In this document: piece after piece, positions 35,842 to 44,273 of the stretch
Layout: each line of letters opens with the position of its first letter
Position numbering within the stretch: position 1 is the first letter of the stretch
Origin: Haloferax sulfurifontis ATCC BAA-897
GTDB taxonomy: Archaea > Halobacteriota > Halobacteria > Halobacteriales > Haloferacaceae
Assembly (NCBI RefSeq): GCF_000337835.1
Contig: NZ_AOLM01000008.1
Span: 1 to 64,000, forward strand
Direction: 5' to 3'
Length of the DNA: 64,000 nucleotides
Notes under the pieces: generated by a model
Told to the model about the DNA's origin: nothing
The model's input: the letters and a program-made list of their open reading frames with translations, nothing else
The model's database searches: none
Made by a program: the position numbers and the translations under genes

Positions 35842-37257
35842 ATGTCGGATAACTCGCGTTGGTCGGCCGTCGGCGTCTCCGGCGTCGACCCCACGTGGCT
35901 GTCACCGCTCTTCGGGGCGCTCGCCGCCGTGGCAGTCTTTCAGTTCGCCCCGCTCGCGAGAGACGCGAGTACGATGCTCGCAATCACCGTCTTTTGTATC
36001 ATGCTGTGGGTCCGGTCCCCGGTCGAGCCGTGGTTCACCGCGCTCGTCGGCATCGGACTCATCGGCGTCGCGTTCTCACCGGCGCTCGCGCTTTCGGGGT
36101 TTCGCTCACCGGCGACGTGGCTGGTCGCCGTCGGTATTCTCGTCGGTGAGGCCTCCCGTCAGAGCGGACTCGCCGGGTTGGTCGAAGAACTCGCACGCAC
36201 TCGGATGTCGGACGCCGCGTCGTCCGACGCCACCACAGCGTTTCGATATCTTCTGGTCACCTCCTGTCTCGCCAGCCTCGCGCTGGCCGTTCTGATTCCC
36301 TCTTCGCTCGTTCGGGTGCTCATCCTCGGCCCGATACTGCTTTCGCTCGGAGACCTCTTCACGGAGCGTCGGGCGAAGATAGGACTCTTTCTCGGGCCGC
36401 TATTCGCGACGTTTTACGGTTCTTCGGGGGTCCTGACCGGGTCTCTCGCGAACATCATCGTGACCGGCCTCGTCGAATCGGCCGCCGGGCTGTCCATCTC
36501 GTGGACGGAGTGGCTTCGCTGGCTCGCCCCGGTGATGGGTCTCGGTCGCGTTCTGGTGGTCATCGGTGTCACCTATCTGCTCTACCGTCCGCGCGACGCC
36601 GACGCGCTCGACGCTCCGAAGCGCTCCGAGAGCGTGGGCGTGAACGTGACGGCCGAACAGGCGCGGATGCTCGTCTTCCTCCTCGTCGGCGTGGCTATCT
36701 GGGTGACGGACTTCGCACACGGACTGCACCCGCTTTTCGGTGCGCTCGTAGTCGCGCTGTTGGCGTTTGCTCCGAAAATCGGCGTCGTCGACCCCGATGC
36801 CGTCGGAGAGGCGGATTTCTCGATCCTGTTCTTTTTCGGAGCAATCTTCGCAATCGCGGCCGGTCTCCAACAGACCGGGTTCACCAATCTGGCCGCCGAA
36901 ACGCTCCTCTCACAGCTTCCTACCGACGTGTCTCTCCCGCTCGTGCTCGTGTTTGTCGTCGTCATCTCACAACTGCTCACGCTGGTGATGGAAGGGCTCG
37001 CCGTTGCCAGCGTTCTCACGCCGATTCTCGTTTCGTTTTCGAATACCGTCGGCGTCCCGTTGGTGCCTATCGCGATGATGGAGGCCGTGGCGCTCAACAC
37101 CTACTTCTTCCCGTACCAGTCGGCGGTTCTCGTGGCGATTCTCGGGATGGGCGCCGTCGACAGCGTCGAACTGACGCGGATGTCGAGCGCAATCGCCGTG
37201 GCAACGCTCTTACTCCTCGTTCCGATACAAATCGGCGTGTTCTTGATGTTCTTCTGA
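35842..37257 (+). CDS. SLC13/DASS-family anion transporter
   Basis: 471-aa membrane protein with about 11-12 hydrophobic segments, beginning WLSPLFGALAAVAVFQFAPL. It has the divalent-anion:sodium symporter layout: two inverted halves with helical-hairpin motifs such as FYGSSGVLTGSLANIIVTGL (residues about 193-212) and VMEGLAVASVLTPILVSF (about 385-402). Start ATG 35842 (MSDNSRWSAV) follows a short spacer from the divergent gentisate dioxygenase (115 bases). The shared divergent promoter makes it the likely uptake system for an aromatic or dicarboxylic acid used by the operon. Confidence 0.82.
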   Translation: MSDNSRWSAVGVSGVDPTWLSPLFGALAAVAVFQFAPLARDASTMLAITVFCIMLWVRSPVEPWFTALVGIGLIGVAFSPALALSGFRSPATWLVAVGILVGEASRQSGLAGLVEELARTRMSDAASSDATTAFRYLLVTSCLASLALAVLIPSSLVRVLILGPILLSLGDLFTERRAKIGLFLGPLFATFYGSSGVLTGSLANIIVTGLVESAAGLSISWTEWLRWLAPVMGLGRVLVVIGVTYLLYRPRDADALDAPKRSESVGVNVTAEQARMLVFLLVGVAIWVTDFAHGLHPLFGALVVALLAFAPKIGVVDPDAVGEADFSILFFFGAIFAIAAGLQQTGFTNLAAETLLSQLPTDVSLPLVLVFVVVISQLLTLVMEGLAVASVLTPILVSFSNTVGVPLVPIAMMEAVALNTYFFPYQSAVLVAILGMGAVDSVELTRMSSAIAVATLLLLVPIQIGVFLMFF

Positions 37258-38384
37258 ACTGCGCTGGTTCTCTTCGGCGCGAATGACGGTTTGTACGTCC
37301 CCCGGAGATGAGCGGTCTCGATTACCGGAGTTCAGAAATACCGAAACCGAGTAGGTGAACCCGAATTTCCGTCCACCGCCTGAGGACACGGTGCAGGTCC
37401 GAAGCGCGCGATGGTGATACGCGAGTTTCCTCGCCGTGAGCCCGTATCGCAGGCTGACTGGAAGAGACAGACACTAGCCGCACCACACACCCACGCACAG
37501 TTGGACTGGCCCATCTCCGGTCGACCGATTTCGGATTTATCGAAGCTATCGACGGGGAGGCAGTGTCGCTATCCGAGTGAGGTGCCGCTCTTCGGCAGGG
37601 GTTCCTACTGAGAGTGACGAATGATAATACGTACTGTTCCTCGAGTAGTCCGGCTATTTCGAATCTGCTCAGAGTCAACCACTCAGCGACTACTGTTCGA
37701 GAGGTACCACGATTGAGCCGCACAATAATTACAACTTTAGTATCGTAATGGTACGGCTGATGACCCGCGAATCGACCGCGGTTCTTCAGGCTCCGAACCT
37801 CGTGGAAGACGACACAAAATGGATATCGCAGTATATGGTTTATCGGCGTTTCCAGACCCGCGTTCGACCGTGAGCGAAACAGAGAGCGAACGCGAACCGA
37901 CGAGCTGAGTGCTTGAAATCGTCGCATGAGCCAAAACGGCAGTATCGGCGTCGCCGGTCATCGAGGCAACACTCGAACTCGGAGTGGAACCGAAAGAAAT
38001 CGTTCGACCGCCCGAGTTAGACTGAGTTCGCGACAGTCGACGGGTCGAACCGTGGCAGTGAGTCTTCGGCCCGTGAAACCGGGACCGAAACCAGCGAAGT
38101 AGCGCTCTGCGGACCACCCCGAATCTGAATACGCGATTTCGGCGAGTATAATCAAATATATCATATATCTAACTTTCCCGCAAATATCGTTGTCTACTGG
38201 AGACAATGAGGATTAGCAGAATATCGACCAGCCACCGGATTTCGGTGATGAATCATATTTCGCGATATACAATTCTGAGGACAGCGTCACACAGTTTCGG
38301 AGGATGGGCTCGAAACTGGCCACCTCGGGCCGAACTGTACATCGCAAGATCGTACTCACACCAGCGAAACCCGACTCCTCACAA
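37258..38384. other. Gene-free stretch at the left edge of the accessory island
   Basis: About 1.1 kb with no convincing gene. A minus-strand 201-codon frame (37322-37927) and neighbours are Ser/Arg-rich with no motif. From about 38140 the sequence becomes A+T-rich with near-palindromic ATATATCATATATC patches (38156-38170). Such a stretch typically marks a former insertion site, but I see no intact transposase, integrase or direct repeat. Confidence 0.4.
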
Positions 38385-38534
38385 TCAGAAGACGGGTGCT
38401 CGCCGCCTCACTCGCTCATAATCAAGAATTTTCTCTCGCACGTCTTCCTCGGTCGGTCCCCGCCGCGTCGGGACCAAATAGTTCACATCCGGGGTCGACA
38501 GCGTCTGAGATACGTCCTGGTAGTCACTCGACAT
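38385..38534 (-). CDS. Small hypothetical protein (or remnant)
   Basis: 49-aa frame from ATG 38532-38534 (SSDYQDVSQTLSTPDVNYLV) to TGA at 38385-38387. Composition is protein-like and haloarchaeal, with an amphipathic helix TEEDVREKILDYERVRRR near the end. No family recognised. It lies head to head with the A+T-rich lipoprotein gene and its first codons overlap that gene's TATA box region. It could also be the surviving end of a larger lost gene. Confidence 0.4.
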   Translation of the reverse strand: MSSDYQDVSQTLSTPDVNYLVPTRRGPTEEDVREKILDYERVRRRAPVF

Positions 38535-38541
38535 TTATGTA
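38534..38541 (+). promoter_or_regulatory. TATA-like box of the Tat lipoprotein gene
   Basis: TTTATGTA sits 22-29 bases before ATG 38563, the expected distance for a leaderless archaeal transcript. No ribosome-binding site is seen between them. Confidence 0.5.
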
Positions 38542-38562
38542 GTTCCAGCAAACGTATCGAAT

Positions 38563-40260
38563 ATGGACAATACGCCTCCAAGCCGGCGAGACATCCTCTC
38601 CCTTGTCGGGATTGGTCTGACCACCGGTCTCGCCGGCTGTAATAGCCCCACAGAACCAGAGCCCGCACCGGATAGTTCTGCGCAGACAGAAACCAGAAGC
38701 GGAGACGGAGACATATCTATCAGTATCTCTACGGAGACTCAGCCATCCGAACTACCGAGTATATGGGAAGATCAGAGTATCGAGGACTTTCAGGCCCAGT
38801 TCAAGGTTGAGACCACCGGAGGGCCAACCCAGGCCACAGTCTCGAACGGAAAAATAGAGATTAATAAAGACTCAGAGCAGTGGAACGGAAGTAATGTTAC
38901 AGTACAGCCAGGCCAGATGCAGAGCGGTGAACAACAGTTTACGGCAACCGCTTCAAAAGGTTCCCAGCAAGTACAGGACACTGCACCAGGCGTAAAATCA
39001 ACTCCAGGCAACTACAAGCTGGACATAGTTCCACAGAGAAATGAAGAACTGAGGAACCAGATCAGCCAGAACACTCTAGAAGATAGCTATCTTGAGAAAC
39101 GTGGCGGATTCGTCACATCAGATCCAGTACTAGATACCTACAGCAGCCACGAACAGCTCTCATTCGATAAGTTCGGAATCGACCTTGTGGCCTACGAATG
39201 GCGACACGATAACGACTATACTGACTTAGCAGAAGCTCAACCTATAGAAGTAAAGAACTTTGTGGACAGTATTGGTGTAGACACAGGCAATTCCGATATT
39301 GAAGCTATAAAGAGTGGCGATGAAGTACCTGCTGCAATATACCCCAACGGAAGCATGGCGGAGAGAAGAGGAGGAAACTTTGACTTCGAACAATTCTCAA
39401 ACGCAGAAACAGTAGGCGAAGCACTGGGCTGGGTTCATCCATACCTATTCAACTGGCAGGCCAAGAGGACGCCAGACGGCCCTTATTCTGTAGAAGATGC
39501 TCTTTATGCACCATCTCTAGAACAAGCAATTGAAGAAAACACTAAAAACGGCTTAGAAGTTCATGCATGGGACGTTGAAACCTTAGGCCACGGTACCGGC
39601 CTTATTTACGGTGAAAACGCTGACGGCTCAGAAGAACTCAGATTCATGGAGACTGTGGCAACTCCTGTCACAGCCACCGCAGATGACCAACAACTACACC
39701 CCTTAATCGAGAACTCAGGATACCTAGACCCAGAAAATGATGGATTCCAAGAATACTGGCACCCACTCCGATTCGGCTGGGAAAAAGACGAAGACACGTC
39801 TCCACTAGATTTCTCGAGTAAGAAGGCTAGGGCTGTACGAACAATAGGAGAAATGTCCAATTCCCTTTATCATGAAGATGATCCGCATCCCGGAGAACCA
39901 GGTACTGTAGCTCCGACAACCGAATATGTTGTTGACTTCACAGAAAGACTTAGAAATTTCAACCAGAACGACATAAAATTCGAGACTCTATACAATCAGT
40001 CGAAAGTATTAGAAAAGATGGTCATGGAGGAAGATACCAACCATGTGATATATGGTATTACGGAGAATCCTCAGTACGCAGTTGTAGAAGACGACTCCAT
40101 AATTGAAGACGTATGGGAAGATACAGATGGAGAATATGATGACTTCAATCAGTTCCTCCGCGACAATCCAGAGTACAGCATGAGCATAAATGATGTTGAC
40201 ACATCACTAGACGAAGAAGAAGTACATGACTTCGGCCAACAGGTACTGGCCGGAGCGTGA
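38563..40260 (+). CDS. Orphan Tat-exported lipoprotein of foreign base composition
   Basis: 565-aa secreted protein. The N-terminus SRRDILSLVGIGLTTGLAGC is a twin-arginine signal with lipobox; the mature chain is lipid-anchored on the outside, with a Pro/Glu/Ser/Thr tether to about residue 65. The body is rich in Glu, Asp, Asn and Gln, with no recognised domain; segments such as LDTYSSHEQLSFDKFGIDLV and EALGWVHPYLFNWQAKR look globular. Codon use differs sharply from all neighbours: many A/T-ending codons, AGA/AGG arginine and ATA isoleucine. This points to horizontal acquisition, with a low-G+C halophile such as Nanohaloarchaea or a virus as possible donor. It is flanked by gene-free, transposase-scarred DNA. 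Confidence 0.85.
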   Translation: MDNTPPSRRDILSLVGIGLTTGLAGCNSPTEPEPAPDSSAQTETRSGDGDISISISTETQPSELPSIWEDQSIEDFQAQFKVETTGGPTQATVSNGKIEINKDSEQWNGSNVTVQPGQMQSGEQQFTATASKGSQQVQDTAPGVKSTPGNYKLDIVPQRNEELRNQISQNTLEDSYLEKRGGFVTSDPVLDTYSSHEQLSFDKFGIDLVAYEWRHDNDYTDLAEAQPIEVKNFVDSIGVDTGNSDIEAIKSGDEVPAAIYPNGSMAERRGGNFDFEQFSNAETVGEALGWVHPYLFNWQAKRTPDGPYSVEDALYAPSLEQAIEENTKNGLEVHAWDVETLGHGTGLIYGENADGSEELRFMETVATPVTATADDQQLHPLIENSGYLDPENDGFQEYWHPLRFGWEKDEDTSPLDFSSKKARAVRTIGEMSNSLYHEDDPHPGEPGTVAPTTEYVVDFTERLRNFNQNDIKFETLYNQSKVLEKMVMEEDTNHVIYGITENPQYAVVEDDSIIEDVWEDTDGEYDDFNQFLRDNPEYSMSINDVDTSLDEEEVHDFGQQVLAGA

Positions 40261-40509
40261 CTGTTAATTTGTACGGCTGAAGAACTTCGGCGAACAGATC
40301 ACTCTATATGCTTTATATTTCAAAATAATATTCTGAAATGAAGACACGCAATAGATCCATCTTCCGAGACTGTGAAGATTCTAGAGTTCCGGAGGATGGT
40401 TTTGATGCGTGCCTTCTTTTCGGGACTCCAAAGAGGAACCCATAGATGATCCGTTTCATCCAACACACCCGAAAGTAGATTGCGTCAAGTGCGGCAATCT
40501 ACGGACCCC

Positions 40510-40630
40510 CCAGAACCGTCCCGGTCGCCGAAGACGATTTTCCCGTTGAGTATTGTGTTATACAGACAAAATCACTTGCCATCGATTTCGACAGCGGTCT
40601 CGTCAGCTACGATATGCGAGTTGATGAGCC
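40510..40630 (-). pseudogene. Transposase remnant (IS6/ISH-type DDE core), minus strand
   Basis: Minus-strand reading gives SHIVADETAVEIDGK, then an in-frame TGA (plus 40572-40574), then FCLYNTILNGKIVFG. This matches the DDE transposase core in which V-D-E-T is followed by a G-E-W-x-W-L-Y segment; the stop falls exactly where Trp is expected (TGG to TGA). Only this short core survives. No terminal inverted repeats identified. Confidence 0.5.
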
Positions 40631-40872
40631 TACTGGTGAGTAATTAGACACAAGCGTTCTGTGCCGAGAATTCAGAGAACTCTTTTGTCTCGTTGATCGA
40701 ACACTCAGTCACGCGAAGTCCGACAAACGCCCTGATGAACGTCTGTTTCTGACTCTTTACTGCCGGTATTATATATAGAGGGACAGATGTAATTCTCCAA
40801 TTCGTCTGAGAATAATACTTATTTAAGCTCCTCTCCAGCAGATTAACAACGTAGTTGATATATTCTCAGACC

Positions 40873-41080
40873 TCACCAAAAACGACGCCGAAGTGGGTCG
40901 GAGTCGATGAGTCAACTGTCAAAATTGACGGCCAGTAGCCTTGGTTATACACTACAATACTTCAGGTGCGAAAAATGATTATTGACGCGTTGTGCAAGCG
41001 TTATAGAACCGCTCCGGCGGCTGCGGTTCTCGACGGTGTTGTGAGAAACGCGACTGTTCAGGGTCGGTGTGTCTGAGCGG
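40873..41080 (+). pseudogene. Transposase remnant (IS6/ISH-type DDE core), plus strand
   Basis: Plus-strand reading gives TPKWVGVDESTVKIDGQ, then TAG (40936-40938), then PWLYTTILQVRKMII. The pattern is the same V-D-E-S/T ... G-x-W-x-W-L-Y core as in the opposite-strand remnant, again with the conserved Trp codon turned into a stop (TGG to TAG). A decayed copy of a related insertion sequence. Confidence 0.5.
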
Positions 41081-41158
41081 TGCTTCGGATAAGAGTACTG
41101 AGAGACCGACTTCCGCATACACAATAGATAACATGCGACAGGTCGAACGTCACGACAC

Positions 41159-42463
41159 ATGTCTGAAAAACCAGCTGAAACACTCGAAGTAGACGAGTTC
41201 ACGCTCGGACTCGTCGGACCCGAACAGGAGTGGGCGGGAACGGTCCGCGACGGGGGGACGGTCAAGACACACACCCCCGCCGGGTGCTGGGGACCGATGA
41301 TCACTCCGTCGTTCCGCGGCGGACACGAGGTCACGCGGCCGATTTACGTCGAAAACGCCGAGCCGGGCGACGCGCTCGTCGTCCGAATCAAGGACGTCGA
41401 GGTGACGAGCGTCGCGACGAGCACCGGGAGCATGGCGGAGCGGGAGGGCGCGTTCGGCGACGACCCGTTCGTCGACCACCGCTGTCCCGAGTGCGGGACG
41501 CCGTGGCCCGAGACCGTCGTCGAAGGGACGGGACCGGAGTCGATTCGCTGTGCGGAGTGCGGCGCCAACGCGTCGTCGTTCGGGTTCGAGTACGGTTACA
41601 CCGTCGTCTTCGACGACGACCGAACCGTCGGCATCACCGTCGGCGCCGACGGTGCCCACCAGTTAGCCGAGCGCGCCGACGAGGCGATGGCGCTCCCCGA
41701 GAACTCGCGGCAACACCCGATTTTGCTGTACGAGCCCGACGAGATGCCCGGAGCGCTCGGTCGCCTGCGCCCGTTTATCGGAAACATCGGGACGACGCCG
41801 GCGGTCGAACTCCCCGACTCGCATAACGCGGGGGACTTCGGGCAGTTCCTCATCGGTGCCGAACACGACTGGGGGCTCCCGGACGAAGCGGCGCTCGAAG
41901 CGCGGACCGACGGCCACCTCGACTCGAACGAGGTGCGACCCGGTGCGGTGCTCATCTGCCCCGTTCGGGTCGACGGTGCCGGGCTGTACGTCGGCGACCT
42001 CCACGCCAACCAAGGAGACGGCGAACTCTCGCTCCACACGACGGACGTGAGCGGGCGGACCGAACTCGAAGTGGAGGTCATCAAGGGCCTCGACCTGCCG
42101 GGACCGTTGTTGCTCCCGAACGAAGCGGACCTCCCGCACATCGCGAAACCCTACACCGACGCCGAGCGTGACGCCGGGGCGACACTCGCGGACGAGTACG
42201 ACGTCGAGACGCTTCACGACGCCCTGCCGCTTCAGGTCATCGGGTCGGGCGCGACCATCAACGACGCGACGGAGAACGCGTTCGCGAGGGCGAGTTCGCT
42301 GTTCGGTATCAGCGAGGGAGAGGTCCGGTCTCGGTGCACGTTCACCGGCGGCGTCGAAATCGCTCGCCTGCCGGGCGTCGTCCAGTTGTCGATGCTCGTC
42401 CCGGTCGAACTGCTCGACGAGGTCGGCCTCACCGAGACCGTTCGCGAGCAGTACGGGGCGTAG
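41159..42463 (+). CDS. Acetamidase/formamidase family amidase with zinc-ribbon insertion
   Basis: 434-aa FmdA/AmdA-type hydrolase releasing ammonia from short amides. Family landmarks: THTPAGCWGPMITPSFRGGH near residues 37-56, PIYVENAEPGDALVVRIKDV near 61-80, IGNIGTTPAVELPDSHNAGD, and VDGAGLYVGDLHANQGDGEL with the conserved acidic/His site. Residues about 107-140 hold two Cys pairs (Cys109-x2-Cys112 and Cys131-x2-Cys134), a zinc-ribbon-like insertion not needed for the fold. It stands alone; its stop directly abuts the stop of the convergent beta-grasp gene. It could supply nitrogen from amides. Confidence 0.9.
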   Translation: MSEKPAETLEVDEFTLGLVGPEQEWAGTVRDGGTVKTHTPAGCWGPMITPSFRGGHEVTRPIYVENAEPGDALVVRIKDVEVTSVATSTGSMAEREGAFGDDPFVDHRCPECGTPWPETVVEGTGPESIRCAECGANASSFGFEYGYTVVFDDDRTVGITVGADGAHQLAERADEAMALPENSRQHPILLYEPDEMPGALGRLRPFIGNIGTTPAVELPDSHNAGDFGQFLIGAEHDWGLPDEAALEARTDGHLDSNEVRPGAVLICPVRVDGAGLYVGDLHANQGDGELSLHTTDVSGRTELEVEVIKGLDLPGPLLLPNEADLPHIAKPYTDAERDAGATLADEYDVETLHDALPLQVIGSGATINDATENAFARASSLFGISEGEVRSRCTFTGGVEIARLPGVVQLSMLVPVELLDEVGLTETVREQYGA

Positions 42464-42724
42464 TCAGCCGCCCCGCATCGCCGGAAAGAGCTTCACGGGC
42501 TCCCCGTCCGGTATCGCGTCGTCCAACGCCGCCTTGCGCGCTCCGACCATCACTCGGACGCTCGGGCGGACGCCGCCGCTCTCGTCGTAGAGGTGTGTTT
42601 CCGCGCTCGGATGGCGTGCCACGAACGCGTCGAGCAGGTCGCGAACCGTCGCTCCGCTCGGTGCTACGTCGACGGTCTTTCCACCTGCCGCGGACCGAAG
42701 CGGCCCGTAAACGGTAACCTGCAT
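42464..42724 (-). CDS. SAMP/MoaD/ThiS-like beta-grasp protein ending in Gly-Gly
   Basis: 86-aa ubiquitin-fold protein. It has the MoaD-like start MQVTVYGPLRSAAGGKTVDV, the helix segment TVRDLLDAFVARHPSAE, and ends FPAMRGG; the C-terminal Gly-Gly is what E1-like UbaA/MoeB enzymes adenylate. In Haloferax, relatives act as small archaeal modifiers (SAMPs) conjugated to proteins and/or as sulfur carriers for molybdopterin or tRNA. Which role applies here cannot be told; no E1 or MoaE gene is adjacent. Convergent with the acetamidase gene, with zero bases between the two stops. Confidence 0.88.
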   Translation of the reverse strand: MQVTVYGPLRSAAGGKTVDVAPSGATVRDLLDAFVARHPSAETHLYDESGGVRPSVRVMVGARKAALDDAIPDGEPVKLFPAMRGG

Positions 42725-42903
42725 ACCGAGTGCAGGGAGGCAACACAGAAATCACTACGGGTGCACGAAACTCGGCACGAATCCGCCACAGCGACTCGCA
42801 GAAGCCGGTTGCGAGCGTCCTGAGTACTGGTCGACGTCCGTGCGAAGAGATATTATTCTCACGGATACTGTACTGTCATGGGCGAACGTACGTGGATAAA
42901 TCA

Positions 42904-43917
42904 ATGCAACCCGGGGAACACGGCAGGGTAGTCTCACTCGAAGATATTCCGCTTCACTCGACGAACCTCCTCTCGCTACTCGACGAAGACGGCGTTATCC
43001 ACTATCAGAGCCCCTCAGTCGAGCGCTTGCTCGGGTTCGACCGAGACGAACTGGTGGGCGTTTCGTGCACCGACTGCTTCCACCCGGACGACCGCGATAG
43101 AGTGTACGACGCGTTCAAAAACGTCGTCTCGCGTGACGAGTACGTCGTCGAGGCCATCGAGTACCGCCATCTACAGGACGACGACACCTACACGTGGGTC
43201 GAGTCTGTCACGTCCTCGGAGCCGACCTCCGGTGGCCACTACGTTATCAACACGCGCGACATCTCCGAGCGAAAGCAGAAACAGAAGGAGCTCGAACGCG
43301 CCAACGAGCGCCTCAAGGAGTTCGCGGACATCGTCACCCACGACCTCCGAAACCCGCTCAGCGTCGCGATCGGGCGGCTCAAACGAGCGCGTAGAGAGTT
43401 AGAAAGCGAGGAGCTCGACGCGATGGTCGAGCCGCTCAATCGGATGTCGCGGATGATAACCGAACTTCGGACGCTCACGATGGGCCGGCGCCGAGACGCG
43501 AAGACGATGCCGGTCTCGATAGCGTCGCACGCGAAAACGTCGTGGATGGTGACCGAGACGGGGGACAGCGAGCTACGGGTGGAGATAGACCCGGCGGTCG
43601 AGTACGAGGCGGACATCGGCCTCCTCGACCACGTCTTCGAGAACCTGTTTCGGAACGCGGTCGCCCACAACCAAACCCCGGTGACGGTGACCGTGGGGGC
43701 GCTTGAGGGTCGGACCGGCTTCTACGTGGCAGACGACGGGGACGGAATCCCGCCCGAGAAAGCCGACGACGTCCTCGAATACGGCTATTCGACTGCACGC
43801 GGCGGGACCGGGGTCGGTCTCACTATCGTCAGCGAGTTCGTGGCGGCCCACGGGTGGGAACTGGCGATCGAGAACGCCGAGGACGGCGGGGCGAGGTTCG
43901 AGATTCACACGGAGTGA
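42904..43917 (+). CDS. PAS-domain histidine kinase, short
   Basis: 337-aa soluble sensor kinase. Start ATG 42904 (MQPGEHGRVVSLED); the frame upstream is not protein-like. One PAS domain (residues about 15-125, SVERLLGFDRDELVG), a HisKA box FADIVTHDLRNPLSVA with the phospho-His at about 146, and a HATPase (about 225-336) with N-box ENLFRNAVAHN, G1 VADDGDGIPPEK and G2 GGTGVGLTI. Standard haloarchaeal architecture; no linked response regulator. The glycan operon begins 356 bases downstream and might or might not be its target. Confidence 0.92.
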   Translation: MQPGEHGRVVSLEDIPLHSTNLLSLLDEDGVIHYQSPSVERLLGFDRDELVGVSCTDCFHPDDRDRVYDAFKNVVSRDEYVVEAIEYRHLQDDDTYTWVESVTSSEPTSGGHYVINTRDISERKQKQKELERANERLKEFADIVTHDLRNPLSVAIGRLKRARRELESEELDAMVEPLNRMSRMITELRTLTMGRRRDAKTMPVSIASHAKTSWMVTETGDSELRVEIDPAVEYEADIGLLDHVFENLFRNAVAHNQTPVTVTVGALEGRTGFYVADDGDGIPPEKADDVLEYGYSTARGGTGVGLTIVSEFVAAHGWELAIENAEDGGARFEIHTE

Positions 43918-44273
43918 CGGTCGTCTCGACGGACGTCTGTGGCGGCGACGGGGCCCGCTGAGCTCCCCGGACGCGGCGCCAAGTGTTTTGTACCGGGTGG
44001 TCGGATGTCTTGACCGCGGGTACCAGACGAACGATTCTGTTGACCTGCGAACGGGACGCAGAGCGCCCCGCCGACGCGAAACTCACGGGAGTCGCACGTT
44101 TCGCCCGGTCCCACCTACGCGTTCTCGTGTGATTCAGGAGATAGATTCTGTCACGCATTTAAATAATACTTGTAAAATTGTATCTAATTTTAGAATAAAC
44201 TACTAGAATATAACTGTTGTGGAGAGAGTATATGTCATCACAACTCATATTGTCATGGTAGCGCATAGCAATC
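43918..44273. other. Upstream region of the glycan operon
   Basis: 356 bases without a gene. The right half (44155-44260) is markedly A+T-rich (AAATAATACTTGTAAAATTG and on), and holds the likely promoter of the four-gene operon; a TATA-like AATATAACTG lies at 44205-44214. Left half G+C-rich, nothing recognised. Confidence 0.5.

Larger units (their letters stand above)
40261..41158. other. Accessory-island tail with decayed insertion sequences
   Basis: About 900 bases of A+T-rich sequence with no intact gene. Two short transposase-like remnants on opposite strands are listed separately. A further patch around 40670-40760 reads on the plus strand as EFRELFCLVDRTLSHAKSDK and may be another transposase scrap. 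The promoter of the acetamidase gene probably lies near 41125-41135 (AATAGATAAC). Confidence 0.5.

Noticed and set aside
37322-37927. 201-codon minus-strand open frame
   Set aside because: Ser/Arg-rich, no motif, no promoter or overlap with neighbours; treated as chance.
38206-38421. 71-codon plus-strand open frame beside the lipoprotein island
   Set aside because: Ser/Arg/His-rich and not supported; the minus-strand 49-aa frame in the same place looks more protein-like.
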